From: Cytophagales bacterium
Lineage (GTDB): Bacteria; Bacteroidota; Bacteroidia; Cytophagales; Spirosomataceae
Reading direction: 5' to 3'
Length of the DNA stretch: 64,000 nucleotides
Assembly (NCBI GenBank): GCA_013298025.1
Contig: JAAFJE010000010.1
Location: 1-64,000 of the forward strand
Shown here piece after piece: positions 16,470 through 24,516 of this stretch. Every line of letters starts with the position of its first letter. Position 1 is the stretch's first letter. The translations under genes were made by a program, and so were the position numbers. The notes under the pieces were generated by a model. That model made no database searches. It saw only the letters and a program-made list of their open reading frames with translations, and had not been told where the DNA came from.

Positions 16470-18884
16470 ATGAAGTACCTTACCATTGTATCTATCGTTT
16501 GGGCTTGTATGCTTATACATTTCTTTTCTTTTGCACAAGACAAAAAGAAGGGAAATCCAGCCTTGAACAAACTTTATGAACGCCAACTCGAACTTGGCGA
16601 TGACTTAGTAAAAAAAGGGAAGATGGCAGAAGCCATCAAAAGTTATAACATTGCTCGTATCTTGGCAGATGCAGACGATGATAAACAGGCAATACTTGAT
16701 AAAAAACTAGACAACGCCTTTCAATCGGTACAAGCCTTGGGGCTTGATGTAAAAGCCTTGTATTGGTCGTCGGAGGCATCCAGACTTAGCCCCATTCAGA
16801 GCATTCGCTTGTTGGAAGTGGCAGACACCACAGCAAAATCGGTAGAAACCAAAGATGCCATCAAAGAACAAGAACAGCTCTTTTTCAACACAAGTGCCAA
16901 GCACGCTTTTCGGGAAAAGAAGCGTTTTGAGGATTGCAGCGACATAAGTTTTTCGCCCAAAGCTAAATGGCTTGTTGTGACCAATAGCAGATATAAAAAA
17001 CAACTCTGGAATGCTACAAAAAGCCCCATGAGCCTATCACTTGACGACACCGATGTGGTAAAAGTATTTTTTGCAGACGACGATAGCTACGTTGTCACCG
17101 TGAACCAACAAAAACAAGCCAAATTACGCCATTTAGATACCCTAGCATCTGCCGTAGAAATACCTGTATCTCTAGCAGGCAATATCGAAAAAGTATATTT
17201 TTCGGCTGATAATCAGTTTTTAGCTGTGGTAGAAAGCAACAAAGCTACCTTGTATCACCTCCGAGATAGGCAACTTACCATGCCTTTTAGTATTGCTAGG
17301 CATGGCGTACAAAAAATTGTATTTTCTAAAGATAGCCAATGGATGCTTACCATTCCTGTATCGGCCCAAGACACGGTGCATCTATGGAACCCGACAACCC
17401 AACAAGAGTTTTTTTGGCTAAAAAATGAAAAAGAAATTCGGTCGGTTCAATTTTCGAGCGACAACCGTTGGCTAGTGACCATGAACGAAGATGGAGAGCA
17501 TAAACTTTGGGATTTGCAAACCCAAAAGCAAGTACAACCCAATCCGAAAATTCAACGCTACAAAGAAATTATTTTATCAGACGATGATAAAAAGGTCGTT
17601 TTTATCGATTACCAATACCAAGCCAAACTTTACCAATTACCTCTTTTGAAGGAAATTCCTTGCGAACCATTTACCAAAAGTGTAGAATTTGTCAAGTTTT
17701 TTCCCATACAAAGCGATACCATTTTTGTCAAATACGCCGACGGTAGCCGAAAAGTCATGAGCATTAAAAATGATACTATTTTTGTAAAATACACCAATGG
17801 CAGGCGAAAAGTCATGAGTATTACAAAAGCTCGTCCTGTAGAATACCTCAAAGACGAAAATTTGCTAGAAGACGTGTTTGTATCGAGCGATGCTACTTGG
17901 GTTTTAACATTCAATGATAACTTATATGCTTACAAATTATGGAACAATAAGTACGGGAATCTGGAGCATTTTAATTTTGAAAAAAATATACAAAAAATAC
18001 AATTTTCGCCAGATGCCAAATGGATTTTCACCAAACACAGTAACAATCAGGGTAAGATTTGGCAAATTGATTCGAAATTGGCAGAAACGCTCAGCGATGT
18101 AAAAGAGTTTTCATACTCGGCTGATGGCAAATGGCTGATGGTGAATGACTTTAGAGGCAATTTGCGTATTTCAAAAATGGAAGAAAGTTTGTTTAAATAT
18201 GAGAAAATTGAAAAAAATGTAAAAAAAGCATCTTTTTCAAGCAATGGACAATGGGGGCTTATTACCTACACGTCGGGCGACGTAAAACTCATAGGACTCA
18301 GCGACTCTTTACAGGTGATAAACATCAAGCCATTTCTTAAAAAAATACAAGATATTAGCTTGGGAATTGGGAAACAAGATTTGAATTTTGACCTCAAAAA
18401 TGGTAAAAAAACGACGCTACAAAGCTTTCAAACGCAAAATATCAAGGCTAGTATTAGCAAAAATTTAAAGCATATTACCGCATTACTCAAGCCCTATACA
18501 ACACCTGTGAGCTTTGATAATGACACCATCTTGGTGACAAAACAACCCATAGATAGCCTGCCAATGGTAGTTGAAGTACGATACAAAAACCAGACACATC
18601 GCTTGTGGCTCAACGAAAATATAAACGTAAGCGATTCTAATAATACACAAATTGTAAATAAGCACTACCTTTTGGTAAAAGTTGGGCGTTCCTTGGTAAA
18701 AACAGATATTCGCAAAACTGGCGATTGGTTCAGCTATGGCGATGGCGAAGAAATGAACTACAATCAATATGCGATAGAACAATGGAAAAGAATATTTAAG
18801 GATACCTTTTTACTTCCACTGGAAGAAGATATTATCAAGAAATATCAATTCTCAGTCAGTAATGTACTAAAGGTGAATAAATAA
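16470..18884 (+). CDS. secreted WD40-like propeller protein of the TIR/STAND island
   Basis: An 804-residue protein with a Sec signal peptide (MKYLTIVSIVWACMLIHFF, cleavage near S-F-A-Q). Residues 25-145 are helical and TPR-like (L-V-K-K-G-K-M-A-E-A-I-K-S-Y). The rest contains at least six WD40-like blades with the pattern F-S-x-D-x-x-W-L-x-T followed by L-W, for example near residues 150, 290, 335 and 510. It starts 75 bases after the STAND gene stop. Since the STAND protein has a transmembrane helix just before its C-terminal coil, the two could meet in the periplasm, with propeller as sensor and NTPase as relay (inference). Confidence 0.75.
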   Translation: MKYLTIVSIVWACMLIHFFSFAQDKKKGNPALNKLYERQLELGDDLVKKGKMAEAIKSYNIARILADADDDKQAILDKKLDNAFQSVQALGLDVKALYWSSEASRLSPIQSIRLLEVADTTAKSVETKDAIKEQEQLFFNTSAKHAFREKKRFEDCSDISFSPKAKWLVVTNSRYKKQLWNATKSPMSLSLDDTDVVKVFFADDDSYVVTVNQQKQAKLRHLDTLASAVEIPVSLAGNIEKVYFSADNQFLAVVESNKATLYHLRDRQLTMPFSIARHGVQKIVFSKDSQWMLTIPVSAQDTVHLWNPTTQQEFFWLKNEKEIRSVQFSSDNRWLVTMNEDGEHKLWDLQTQKQVQPNPKIQRYKEIILSDDDKKVVFIDYQYQAKLYQLPLLKEIPCEPFTKSVEFVKFFPIQSDTIFVKYADGSRKVMSIKNDTIFVKYTNGRRKVMSITKARPVEYLKDENLLEDVFVSSDATWVLTFNDNLYAYKLWNNKYGNLEHFNFEKNIQKIQFSPDAKWIFTKHSNNQGKIWQIDSKLAETLSDVKEFSYSADGKWLMVNDFRGNLRISKMEESLFKYEKIEKNVKKASFSSNGQWGLITYTSGDVKLIGLSDSLQVINIKPFLKKIQDISLGIGKQDLNFDLKNGKKTTLQSFQTQNIKASISKNLKHITALLKPYTTPVSFDNDTILVTKQPIDSLPMVVEVRYKNQTHRLWLNENINVSDSNNTQIVNKHYLLVKVGRSLVKTDIRKTGDWFSYGDGEEMNYNQYAIEQWKRIFKDTFLLPLEEDIIKKYQFSVSNVLKVNK
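17715..17828 (+). repeat. 57-bp in-frame tandem duplication inside the WD40-like gene
   Basis: Two adjacent 57-base units (17715-17771 and 17772-17828), identical at 47 of 57 positions, encode two 19-residue copies starting D-T-I-F-V-K-Y and containing R-K-V-M-S-I. The repeat keeps frame and lies between propeller blades. Confidence 0.85.
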
Positions 18885-19073
18885 TCTGTAACAATATGAA
18901 TGCCATAGTAAATAACAGCATCCCCCATACACAACAATAAGCTGAATACTAGAAGCTTACATACAATACAGTAAACTATTAGATGTTTAGCTATACATCG
19001 CACCTAAGTAAAGTTTGGCTTTTCGGGAGTTTTTTTTCTAATTTGTTGCCCGAAACTAAACATCCCTTTGGTA

Positions 19074-19403
19074 ATGACAAGAACATACATCGTTCGATTA
19101 GTGATTCTCATAAGCTTTTTGATAATCCTTTTCGATATATCGCAGTTTAGCAAACAACCCTTGGTATTAGATACCCCAACCTATTTTAGGTGGCTCGATT
19201 GGCTAGTTTTTGCTATTTCGCTGTATTTCGTTTTTAAAATTAGCCGTTATCCACTGCCCGACGACACCATGAATAAACTAATTGTAAGAACGGTATTTTT
19301 CTCTTTTGTATTTGCTTTTTTTATTGTGTATAGCCAAAGTTATATTTTTCCTTTAGGAGCATTGATAGGCTATACGTTCATTTTGAATAATGAGTTAAAA
19401 TAG
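19074..19403 (+). CDS. small polytopic membrane protein, unknown family
   Basis: A 109-residue protein with about four hydrophobic segments (residues 6-24, 40-58, 70-88, 92-104) and short charged loops. I do not recognise a family. The ATG at 19074 follows a TTG at 19068. It is co-directional with the TIR/STAND island, 189 bases after the WD40-like gene. The intervening sequence holds no gene. It may be the last member of the island or an unrelated gene. Confidence 0.6.
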   Translation: MTRTYIVRLVILISFLIILFDISQFSKQPLVLDTPTYFRWLDWLVFAISLYFVFKISRYPLPDDTMNKLIVRTVFFSFVFAFFIVYSQSYIFPLGALIGYTFILNNELK

Positions 19404-19522
19404 CCCCGTTGTACTCAGGCGAAGCGATTTGCCTGAGTACAGCACCCCTACACCATCTTCTGCGCTACGATTTTATGTATTTTTTGCCAACTTCAATTCA
19501 AACCAACCCTTCATTTATTTCT

Positions 19523-20365
19523 ATGAGAACCTTTCTTTTGCTTATCGTCTGGCTTTCTTGGCTAGAACCTAGCTTGGCACAATCGGCAAAGCCACTTTAT
19601 ACCTTTCCTTTGGGCGTACAAACCTATACCTATCGGAATAGTTTTCCGCATGGCGTAGAAGCTACCCTCGACACCATACAAGCCTTGGGCATTACCGTGC
19701 TAGAAGGCAATGTCCCCAAGGGCATTAGCACCGAGGCGTATTTGGCAATGCTCAAAAAACGAAACTTGACCTTGGTTTCTACAGGAGCCAGTTATGAAGA
19801 AATTGTAGCCAATCCTTTGGCAGTAGTACAACAAGCCAAAGCCCTTGGCGTGAAATATGTAATGGTAGCTTGGATTCCCCACAAAGATGATTTCGATTGG
19901 CAAGAAGCCAACAAAGCCGTAGATGATTTTAATACCGTTGGAAAAATTTTAGCCGCCAACGGGCTCACCTTTTGCTATCATATTCATGGCTATGAGTTTA
20001 TGTCTTACCAACAAGGCACGCTCTTCGATTATATGATGCAACACACCAACCCCAAATATGTTTCTTACGAACTAGACATACTTTGGGCACATCATGGAGG
20101 GGGCAATCCTCTTGCTTTACTCCAAAAATATGGCAAACGCTTTAAATTATTGCACGTAAAAGACCTGAAAAAAGGCGTGCAAGGCGACCACTCAGGCTCT
20201 ACTCCTACCACCAACGACGTGGCATTAGGCACAGGACAAATAGATGTAGCAGGCATTATCCGAGCCGCAAAAAAATGGGGTATCAAGTATTATTTCATCG
20301 AAGACGAAAGCCCAATACAACACCTGCAAGTACCACAAAGTATCGCCTACTTGAAGAGCTTGTAA
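19523..20365 (+). CDS. secreted sugar phosphate isomerase/epimerase-like TIM barrel
   Basis: A 280-residue AP-endonuclease/xylose-isomerase-2 type barrel with a signal peptide (MRTFLLLIVWLSWLEPSLAQ). The body shows G-V-Q-T-Y-T-Y-R at strand 1, Y-H-I-H-G-Y-E-F near residue 155, Y-E-L-D-I-L-W near residue 185, L-L-H-V-K-D-L-K-K-G (near residue 210) and Y-F-I-E-D-E-S near the end. These are the metal-ligand positions of the family. Periplasmic members often act on modified sugars in Bacteroidota. The frame is open from 19409; the ATG at 19523 is set by the signal peptide. The substrate is unknown. Confidence 0.8.
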   Translation: MRTFLLLIVWLSWLEPSLAQSAKPLYTFPLGVQTYTYRNSFPHGVEATLDTIQALGITVLEGNVPKGISTEAYLAMLKKRNLTLVSTGASYEEIVANPLAVVQQAKALGVKYVMVAWIPHKDDFDWQEANKAVDDFNTVGKILAANGLTFCYHIHGYEFMSYQQGTLFDYMMQHTNPKYVSYELDILWAHHGGGNPLALLQKYGKRFKLLHVKDLKKGVQGDHSGSTPTTNDVALGTGQIDVAGIIRAAKKWGIKYYFIEDESPIQHLQVPQSIAYLKSL

Positions 20366-20459
20366 GCAATTTTGACCGTTTACTAGGTTTGGGGCTTTAG
20401 ATGCTAGTTTTATTAGACTTTTCTTCTATATTGCCACAAACCTACGAAACGATTGAAAT

Positions 20460-21851
20460 ATGGAACAACTACAACTGAACGATGCCCACGTTTTTGTTAT
20501 CAGCGACCTGCACATTGCTAAAGGACTCGAAACGAACGGTTTGTATGCTGGAACGGAAAACTTTTTTGCCGATGCTGCTTTCGATCGATGGATTGACTAT
20601 TGCATTGGTAAGTCGAGAGGAGAAAAAGCGGTATTGGTCATCAATGGCGATTTTATCGACTTTTTGCGTGTTATTTTTCAAGCAAATGAAGTAGAACACC
20701 TCGATTACCAAGGCTGGATTACGGAGCTTGCTAAGGTGGGCATTCATAAGTCTGTATCCGAACTCAAAGCAGGCATCGAAAAAGATGAAAGTTCTTTTGG
20801 CTTTAAAACCCAAGATTATAAATCTATCTGGAAGCTTTGGAAAGTAGCCCAAGGGCATACCTTACTTTTTAGTGCTTTGGGCAAATGGCTAAGTTCACCA
20901 CACCGAAGTTTGTTTATTTTGAAAGGCAACCACGACCTCGAATGGCATTGGAAAACAGTACAGGGCTATTTTAAAACCCTCATGCAAGAGGAAATACGGC
21001 GAAGTTTTGGCTTTGCTTTAGCCAACGAAGCCATCCTCTTTTTTGAAGACCAACTCATTATTAATCAGAAATTCTATATCGAACACGGGCATCGCTACGA
21101 TAATTTTGCTTATGTGGCAGGTACGCCCCAATTAGATGCACCCCTCAACGACCAATTGCGGTTGCCGTTTGGCTCATTTTTTAATCGGTATTTGCTCAAT
21201 AAAGTGGAACTGAATTACCCATTTCTCGACAATATCAGACCGACTACCAATATTTTACCGATTTTATTAAAAGAGCATTTCTTTTTAGGCATCAAATTAC
21301 TGGCTAATACCCTTTGGCGTTTGCCTAAATTTGTGCGTAAAAACAAATGGAGTTATGCTTTTTCAGCCTTGCTCACATTTATACTCGTGATAGTGATACC
21401 GCTCGCTATCATGCTGTATTGCGTGTATCAAGACTGGGTAAACAGTGGCGTAAACGCTACGTTTCTTACTAAATTGGGTAGCCTCAAAAACATAGGTTGG
21501 ATGGCTCTTTCATGGCTTTTCGGTAAATTATTAGCCTTTTTTCAAATAGAAGAACCCAACGATTTATCAGTTTTTGCCCAACAAGTTTTCAGCAATAACC
21601 CCCAACTCGAAATTGTTACCATGGGACATACCCATACGCCTTACCAGATGCGTTGGGGCAAACAGCAGTTTTACAATACTGGTACGTGGATTCCTATTGT
21701 AGAAACCTCTACTACCGCCGTGCGACACGACCGCACCTTTACCTTTCTGCACGTAGAGGTCGGACAGTTTAATGTATTTGCTCATCCGCTGTTGCGTTGG
21801 AACGATGATGCTGGCCGAGCCGACTTATTAGATATAACGATGAAAACATAA
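20460..21851 (+). CDS. membrane-associated metallophosphoesterase
   Basis: A 463-residue calcineurin-type phosphoesterase. The metal-binding blocks occur in order: S-D-L-H near residue 17, N-G-D-F-I-D near residue 62, K-G-N-H-D near residue 155, and later E-H-G-H-R-Y and M-G-H-T-H. Between residues about 295 and 345 there is a hydrophobic insert (F-S-A-L-L-T-F-I-L-V-I-V-I-P-L-A-I) that looks like a membrane-anchoring segment. The substrate cannot be read from the sequence. It is a single gene with a strong hairpin downstream. Confidence 0.82.
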   Translation: MEQLQLNDAHVFVISDLHIAKGLETNGLYAGTENFFADAAFDRWIDYCIGKSRGEKAVLVINGDFIDFLRVIFQANEVEHLDYQGWITELAKVGIHKSVSELKAGIEKDESSFGFKTQDYKSIWKLWKVAQGHTLLFSALGKWLSSPHRSLFILKGNHDLEWHWKTVQGYFKTLMQEEIRRSFGFALANEAILFFEDQLIINQKFYIEHGHRYDNFAYVAGTPQLDAPLNDQLRLPFGSFFNRYLLNKVELNYPFLDNIRPTTNILPILLKEHFFLGIKLLANTLWRLPKFVRKNKWSYAFSALLTFILVIVIPLAIMLYCVYQDWVNSGVNATFLTKLGSLKNIGWMALSWLFGKLLAFFQIEEPNDLSVFAQQVFSNNPQLEIVTMGHTHTPYQMRWGKQQFYNTGTWIPIVETSTTAVRHDRTFTFLHVEVGQFNVFAHPLLRWNDDAGRADLLDITMKT

Positions 21852-21883
21852 GTATATCAATAGTTGCAGTAAATGGTAAATGC

Positions 21884-21933
21884 AGGCTTTCGGAAATGAA
21901 ACAATAGCTTGATTGTTTCATTTCTGAAAGCCT
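21884..21933. terminator. 22-bp hairpin after the metallophosphoesterase
   Basis: The arms at 21884-21905 and 21912-21933 (start AGGCTTTCGGAAATGAAAC) pair over 22 bp with one mismatch and a 6-nt loop. The rest of 21934-22222 is AT-rich leader sequence before the receiver gene, without another gene. Confidence 0.75.
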
Positions 21934-22222
21934 TCGTTTGTACAGTACTAATCTCGACTATAAAAACACTTGATATAGGTCAATAAATAAAATTTTATAA
22001 AGTTTGTTTTGTATTTTAAAACTACCTCAACTTTTGTTCACACACATTTTTTCTCGCTTGTACCTTATTTTTTAACTTTTATTTTATTAGACAAAAAACA
22101 AAATAGTTTTTTCTTCATTTATGGCATTATTGTTGCATTAATCTTTAAGTAGAGCATAATGATTATTTTTTTGTAAAATTTATGCTACGAACGAATCCTT
22201 AACTTTAAAAGATACCGCTATT

Positions 22223-22633
22223 ATGAATATTATCCTCAAAAAAAGACTACTTCTCGTTGATTTTGTCGAAACCACTAGATTGATGCTAGAGCATTTTTTA
22301 GGCGACGAATTTGAAATTATCCACAAAAAAGACGGTGCCGAAGCTTGGCATTTTTTACAGTCAGGAGCAAGCATCGACTTTATGATTACCGAAATCAATT
22401 TGCCTAAACTGAATGGCAAACAGCTTATTCAACAGCTAAGGCAACAAAGCCAGTACCAGCATTTGCCTATCATTTTGCTTACAGGCACAAACGAACTTCA
22501 GGACTGCATCGAGTGTATCAACTTAGGAGCGGATAATTTTGTAAACAAGCCCTTCAATCCTTTCGAGATACAAGCCCGCATCAATACATTTTTGAAGTTG
22601 CAACAACGAAGGTTATACAAGCAAGTTTCATAG
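22223..22633 (+). CDS. atypical single-domain response regulator (receiver) with Glu at the phospho-site
   Basis: A 136-residue stand-alone receiver domain. The conserved Thr87 (L-L-T-G) and Lys109 (N-K-P-F) are present. The acidic pair is reduced to Asp13-Phe14 (L-L-V-D-F) and the phosphorylatable Asp is replaced by Glu57 in D-F-M-I-T-E-I-N-L-P. Such proteins usually work without phosphorylation or mimic the active state. No kinase gene is adjacent. It converges on the FG-GAP lipoprotein gene with a shared terminator. The start follows an unusually long AT-rich leader of about 290 bases. Confidence 0.85.
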   Translation: MNIILKKRLLLVDFVETTRLMLEHFLGDEFEIIHKKDGAEAWHFLQSGASIDFMITEINLPKLNGKQLIQQLRQQSQYQHLPIILLTGTNELQDCIECINLGADNFVNKPFNPFEIQARINTFLKLQQRRLYKQVS

Positions 22634-22679
22634 CATTTCATTCCCTGCCCATATCTTATACTTTCCTTTGAGAAAAAAT

Positions 22680-22706
22680 AAAAGGACTGCACAGGGCAGT
22701 CCTTTT
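22680..22706. terminator. bidirectional terminator
   Basis: An 11-bp perfect stem (AAAAGGACTGC / GCAGTCCTTTT) with a 5-nt loop and T runs on both strands, between the convergent receiver and FG-GAP genes. Confidence 0.9.
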
Positions 22707-22717
22707 TGTTTTGAAAG

Positions 22718-24244
22718 CTATTTTGTCCGATTTTCAAGTACAACCACACTCAATTGTTTTGCTTTTTTGCCCTTGCCTTGGTATTGCCTTTCGTGAAGAC
22801 TAAACGAACCCAGCACCAAATCGGTATCACCGTCGGCATCGGCATCGGCGGCATCCATCACCATCCAGCGTCCTTGAGCAAACAGGGGCAACGTAGATGC
22901 CTTAAAATGGTTTTCGCCCATGTTTTCAAAATACAAAAAGCCTTCGTTGGGCTTTTGTTTCGTATCGGTAAAAAAAGAAATTGCGGCTAGGTCGATGTCG
23001 CCGTCTAGGTCAAAATCTTGTGCCAACGCTTTAGATGCACCAAACATGGGGTAAAAAAAGGCTTTTATAAATTGATTTTTCCCATTATTGAGCCATAAAT
23101 ATACACCATGATAGCGTTTGAGCGAAAGCGACAAGTCGGCATTATCACCATTGGTATAAAGTATATCGGTAAAACCATCGTGGTTGAAGTCGAGCAACTG
23201 CATAAAACTAGAGCCATACACTGGCGGAAATCGCATGATGGTTTGTTCTTCAAATTGCCCATTTCCCTTATTGATAAACCAAACGATGCGTTCTTGTGCC
23301 TGCGTCATCAGGGCAGCTATATCGGGTAAGCGGTCGCCATTGAGGTCTTGTACAATCGTATTTCTAGCACCCGGCAATGCCGACAACAAATGTTCGGAAT
23401 GGTCTTTGCCATCAAACCAGCTCAATCGCCCGATTTCATTTCCAAATTGGCATACCAGAAAATCGGCAACGCCATCTTGATTAAGGTCGGTATGATTACA
23501 AGCCACCGGACGGCGTAAAGTATCTAACAGGGTTTGTACCTGATGCGTAGCACCAAGCGTTTGTAGCTTTCCTTGTGCCAAATTACTTGGGTCCATTTGT
23601 CCCATTGTAAGCCAAAAAGGCTGCTGGCCTGCGTCAAACCATACATCCGACACGGGACTATTGAGCGGAATCGTCTTATTGATTTGCCCTGCTGTATTCA
23701 TCGCCACAAGCCGATTATCGCCTCGGTATCCTACATAAATTTGTTGTTGAGCGGGTACAATCTTCACCAATGTAACCAAGGAAGGTGCTGCAGTTGTATA
23801 AAAAGTAGTAGGTTTAAACAAAGACAACTGTGTAGCAGGTTTTGCCTTCGAGGCTTGTGGCAAGACCGTTTTGGGAGCATTTTTCACATAATAATCCACA
23901 ATTTTTTGCCAATCTTCTGTAGCCATTTGTGCTTGGTCGGGAAACACATTCGCTACACTCAAAGCCATCATTTCTTCATAATCAAGGTTGGAAAAATAAC
24001 CCATTTTATTGCCCATTCCCAAACGCAAAGCCATATTGGGCAGTACTCCGTTTGCCCACGTTTGTTGGTCAAGTAAATCTGGTGAGGGAAATTCATGACA
24101 ACTCGCACAATACTGCTTGGCAAGGGTTTCCCCCGAAAGCTTACTCGGCTGTGGCGGTGTATCTGTGGTTTTGTTTTGTGAAGAGGAACAAGCCACAAGC
24201 CAGCCACAACCCCAAAACATAAGCATAATCATAACTTTTTTCAT
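22718..24244 (-). CDS. lipoprotein with N-terminal cytochrome c motif and FG-GAP (VCBS) propeller
   Basis: A 508-residue lipoprotein. The signal peptide ends in W-L-V-A-C with lipidation at Cys19. A single haem c motif C-A-S-C-H (Cys46, Cys49, His50) follows with a helical Y-F-S-N-L-D-Y-E-E-M-M region. From about residue 150 on there are repeated N-x-D-G-x-x-D and D-x-D-G-D-x-D calcium-type motifs of FG-GAP/VCBS blades, for example near T-D-L-N-Q-D-G-V-A-D-F and A-D-A-D-A-D-G-D-T-D-L. It is presumably a surface or periplasmic electron-transfer or binding protein. The ATG at 24244 (MKKVMIMLMF) is fixed by the signal peptide. Confidence 0.8.
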   Translation of the reverse strand: MKKVMIMLMFWGCGWLVACSSSQNKTTDTPPQPSKLSGETLAKQYCASCHEFPSPDLLDQQTWANGVLPNMALRLGMGNKMGYFSNLDYEEMMALSVANVFPDQAQMATEDWQKIVDYYVKNAPKTVLPQASKAKPATQLSLFKPTTFYTTAAPSLVTLVKIVPAQQQIYVGYRGDNRLVAMNTAGQINKTIPLNSPVSDVWFDAGQQPFWLTMGQMDPSNLAQGKLQTLGATHQVQTLLDTLRRPVACNHTDLNQDGVADFLVCQFGNEIGRLSWFDGKDHSEHLLSALPGARNTIVQDLNGDRLPDIAALMTQAQERIVWFINKGNGQFEEQTIMRFPPVYGSSFMQLLDFNHDGFTDILYTNGDNADLSLSLKRYHGVYLWLNNGKNQFIKAFFYPMFGASKALAQDFDLDGDIDLAAISFFTDTKQKPNEGFLYFENMGENHFKASTLPLFAQGRWMVMDAADADADGDTDLVLGSFSLHERQYQGKGKKAKQLSVVVLENRTK

Positions 24245-24516
24245 GAGGTAAAGGAGAATTTTGGTAAAAATCATAGCATCGCAAAGATAAACAAATATAT
24301 TGCATCTATCTGATACAATATATAAAAATACCAATTTTGTAAAAAAACCTTTATTTCATTAACCATTCATCATCTTTAAATGCCGAAAATATAATTTTTC
24401 CACTAGAATTCACTTTATTAATGCCACAGGGTAAAAGATTTTTGCAACTTGCACGTTAAAAGGAGTACCAACTATCATCCATCGTTTTATCAATAAACCT
24501 TATCATCTCAATCAAC

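Noticed and set aside
23573-24076. A 167-codon plus-strand frame opposite the FG-GAP lipoprotein
   Set aside because: Its Cys/His-rich product arises from the reverse complement of repeated Asp/Gly codons, and the minus-strand gene has a signal peptide, haem motif and FG-GAP repeats.
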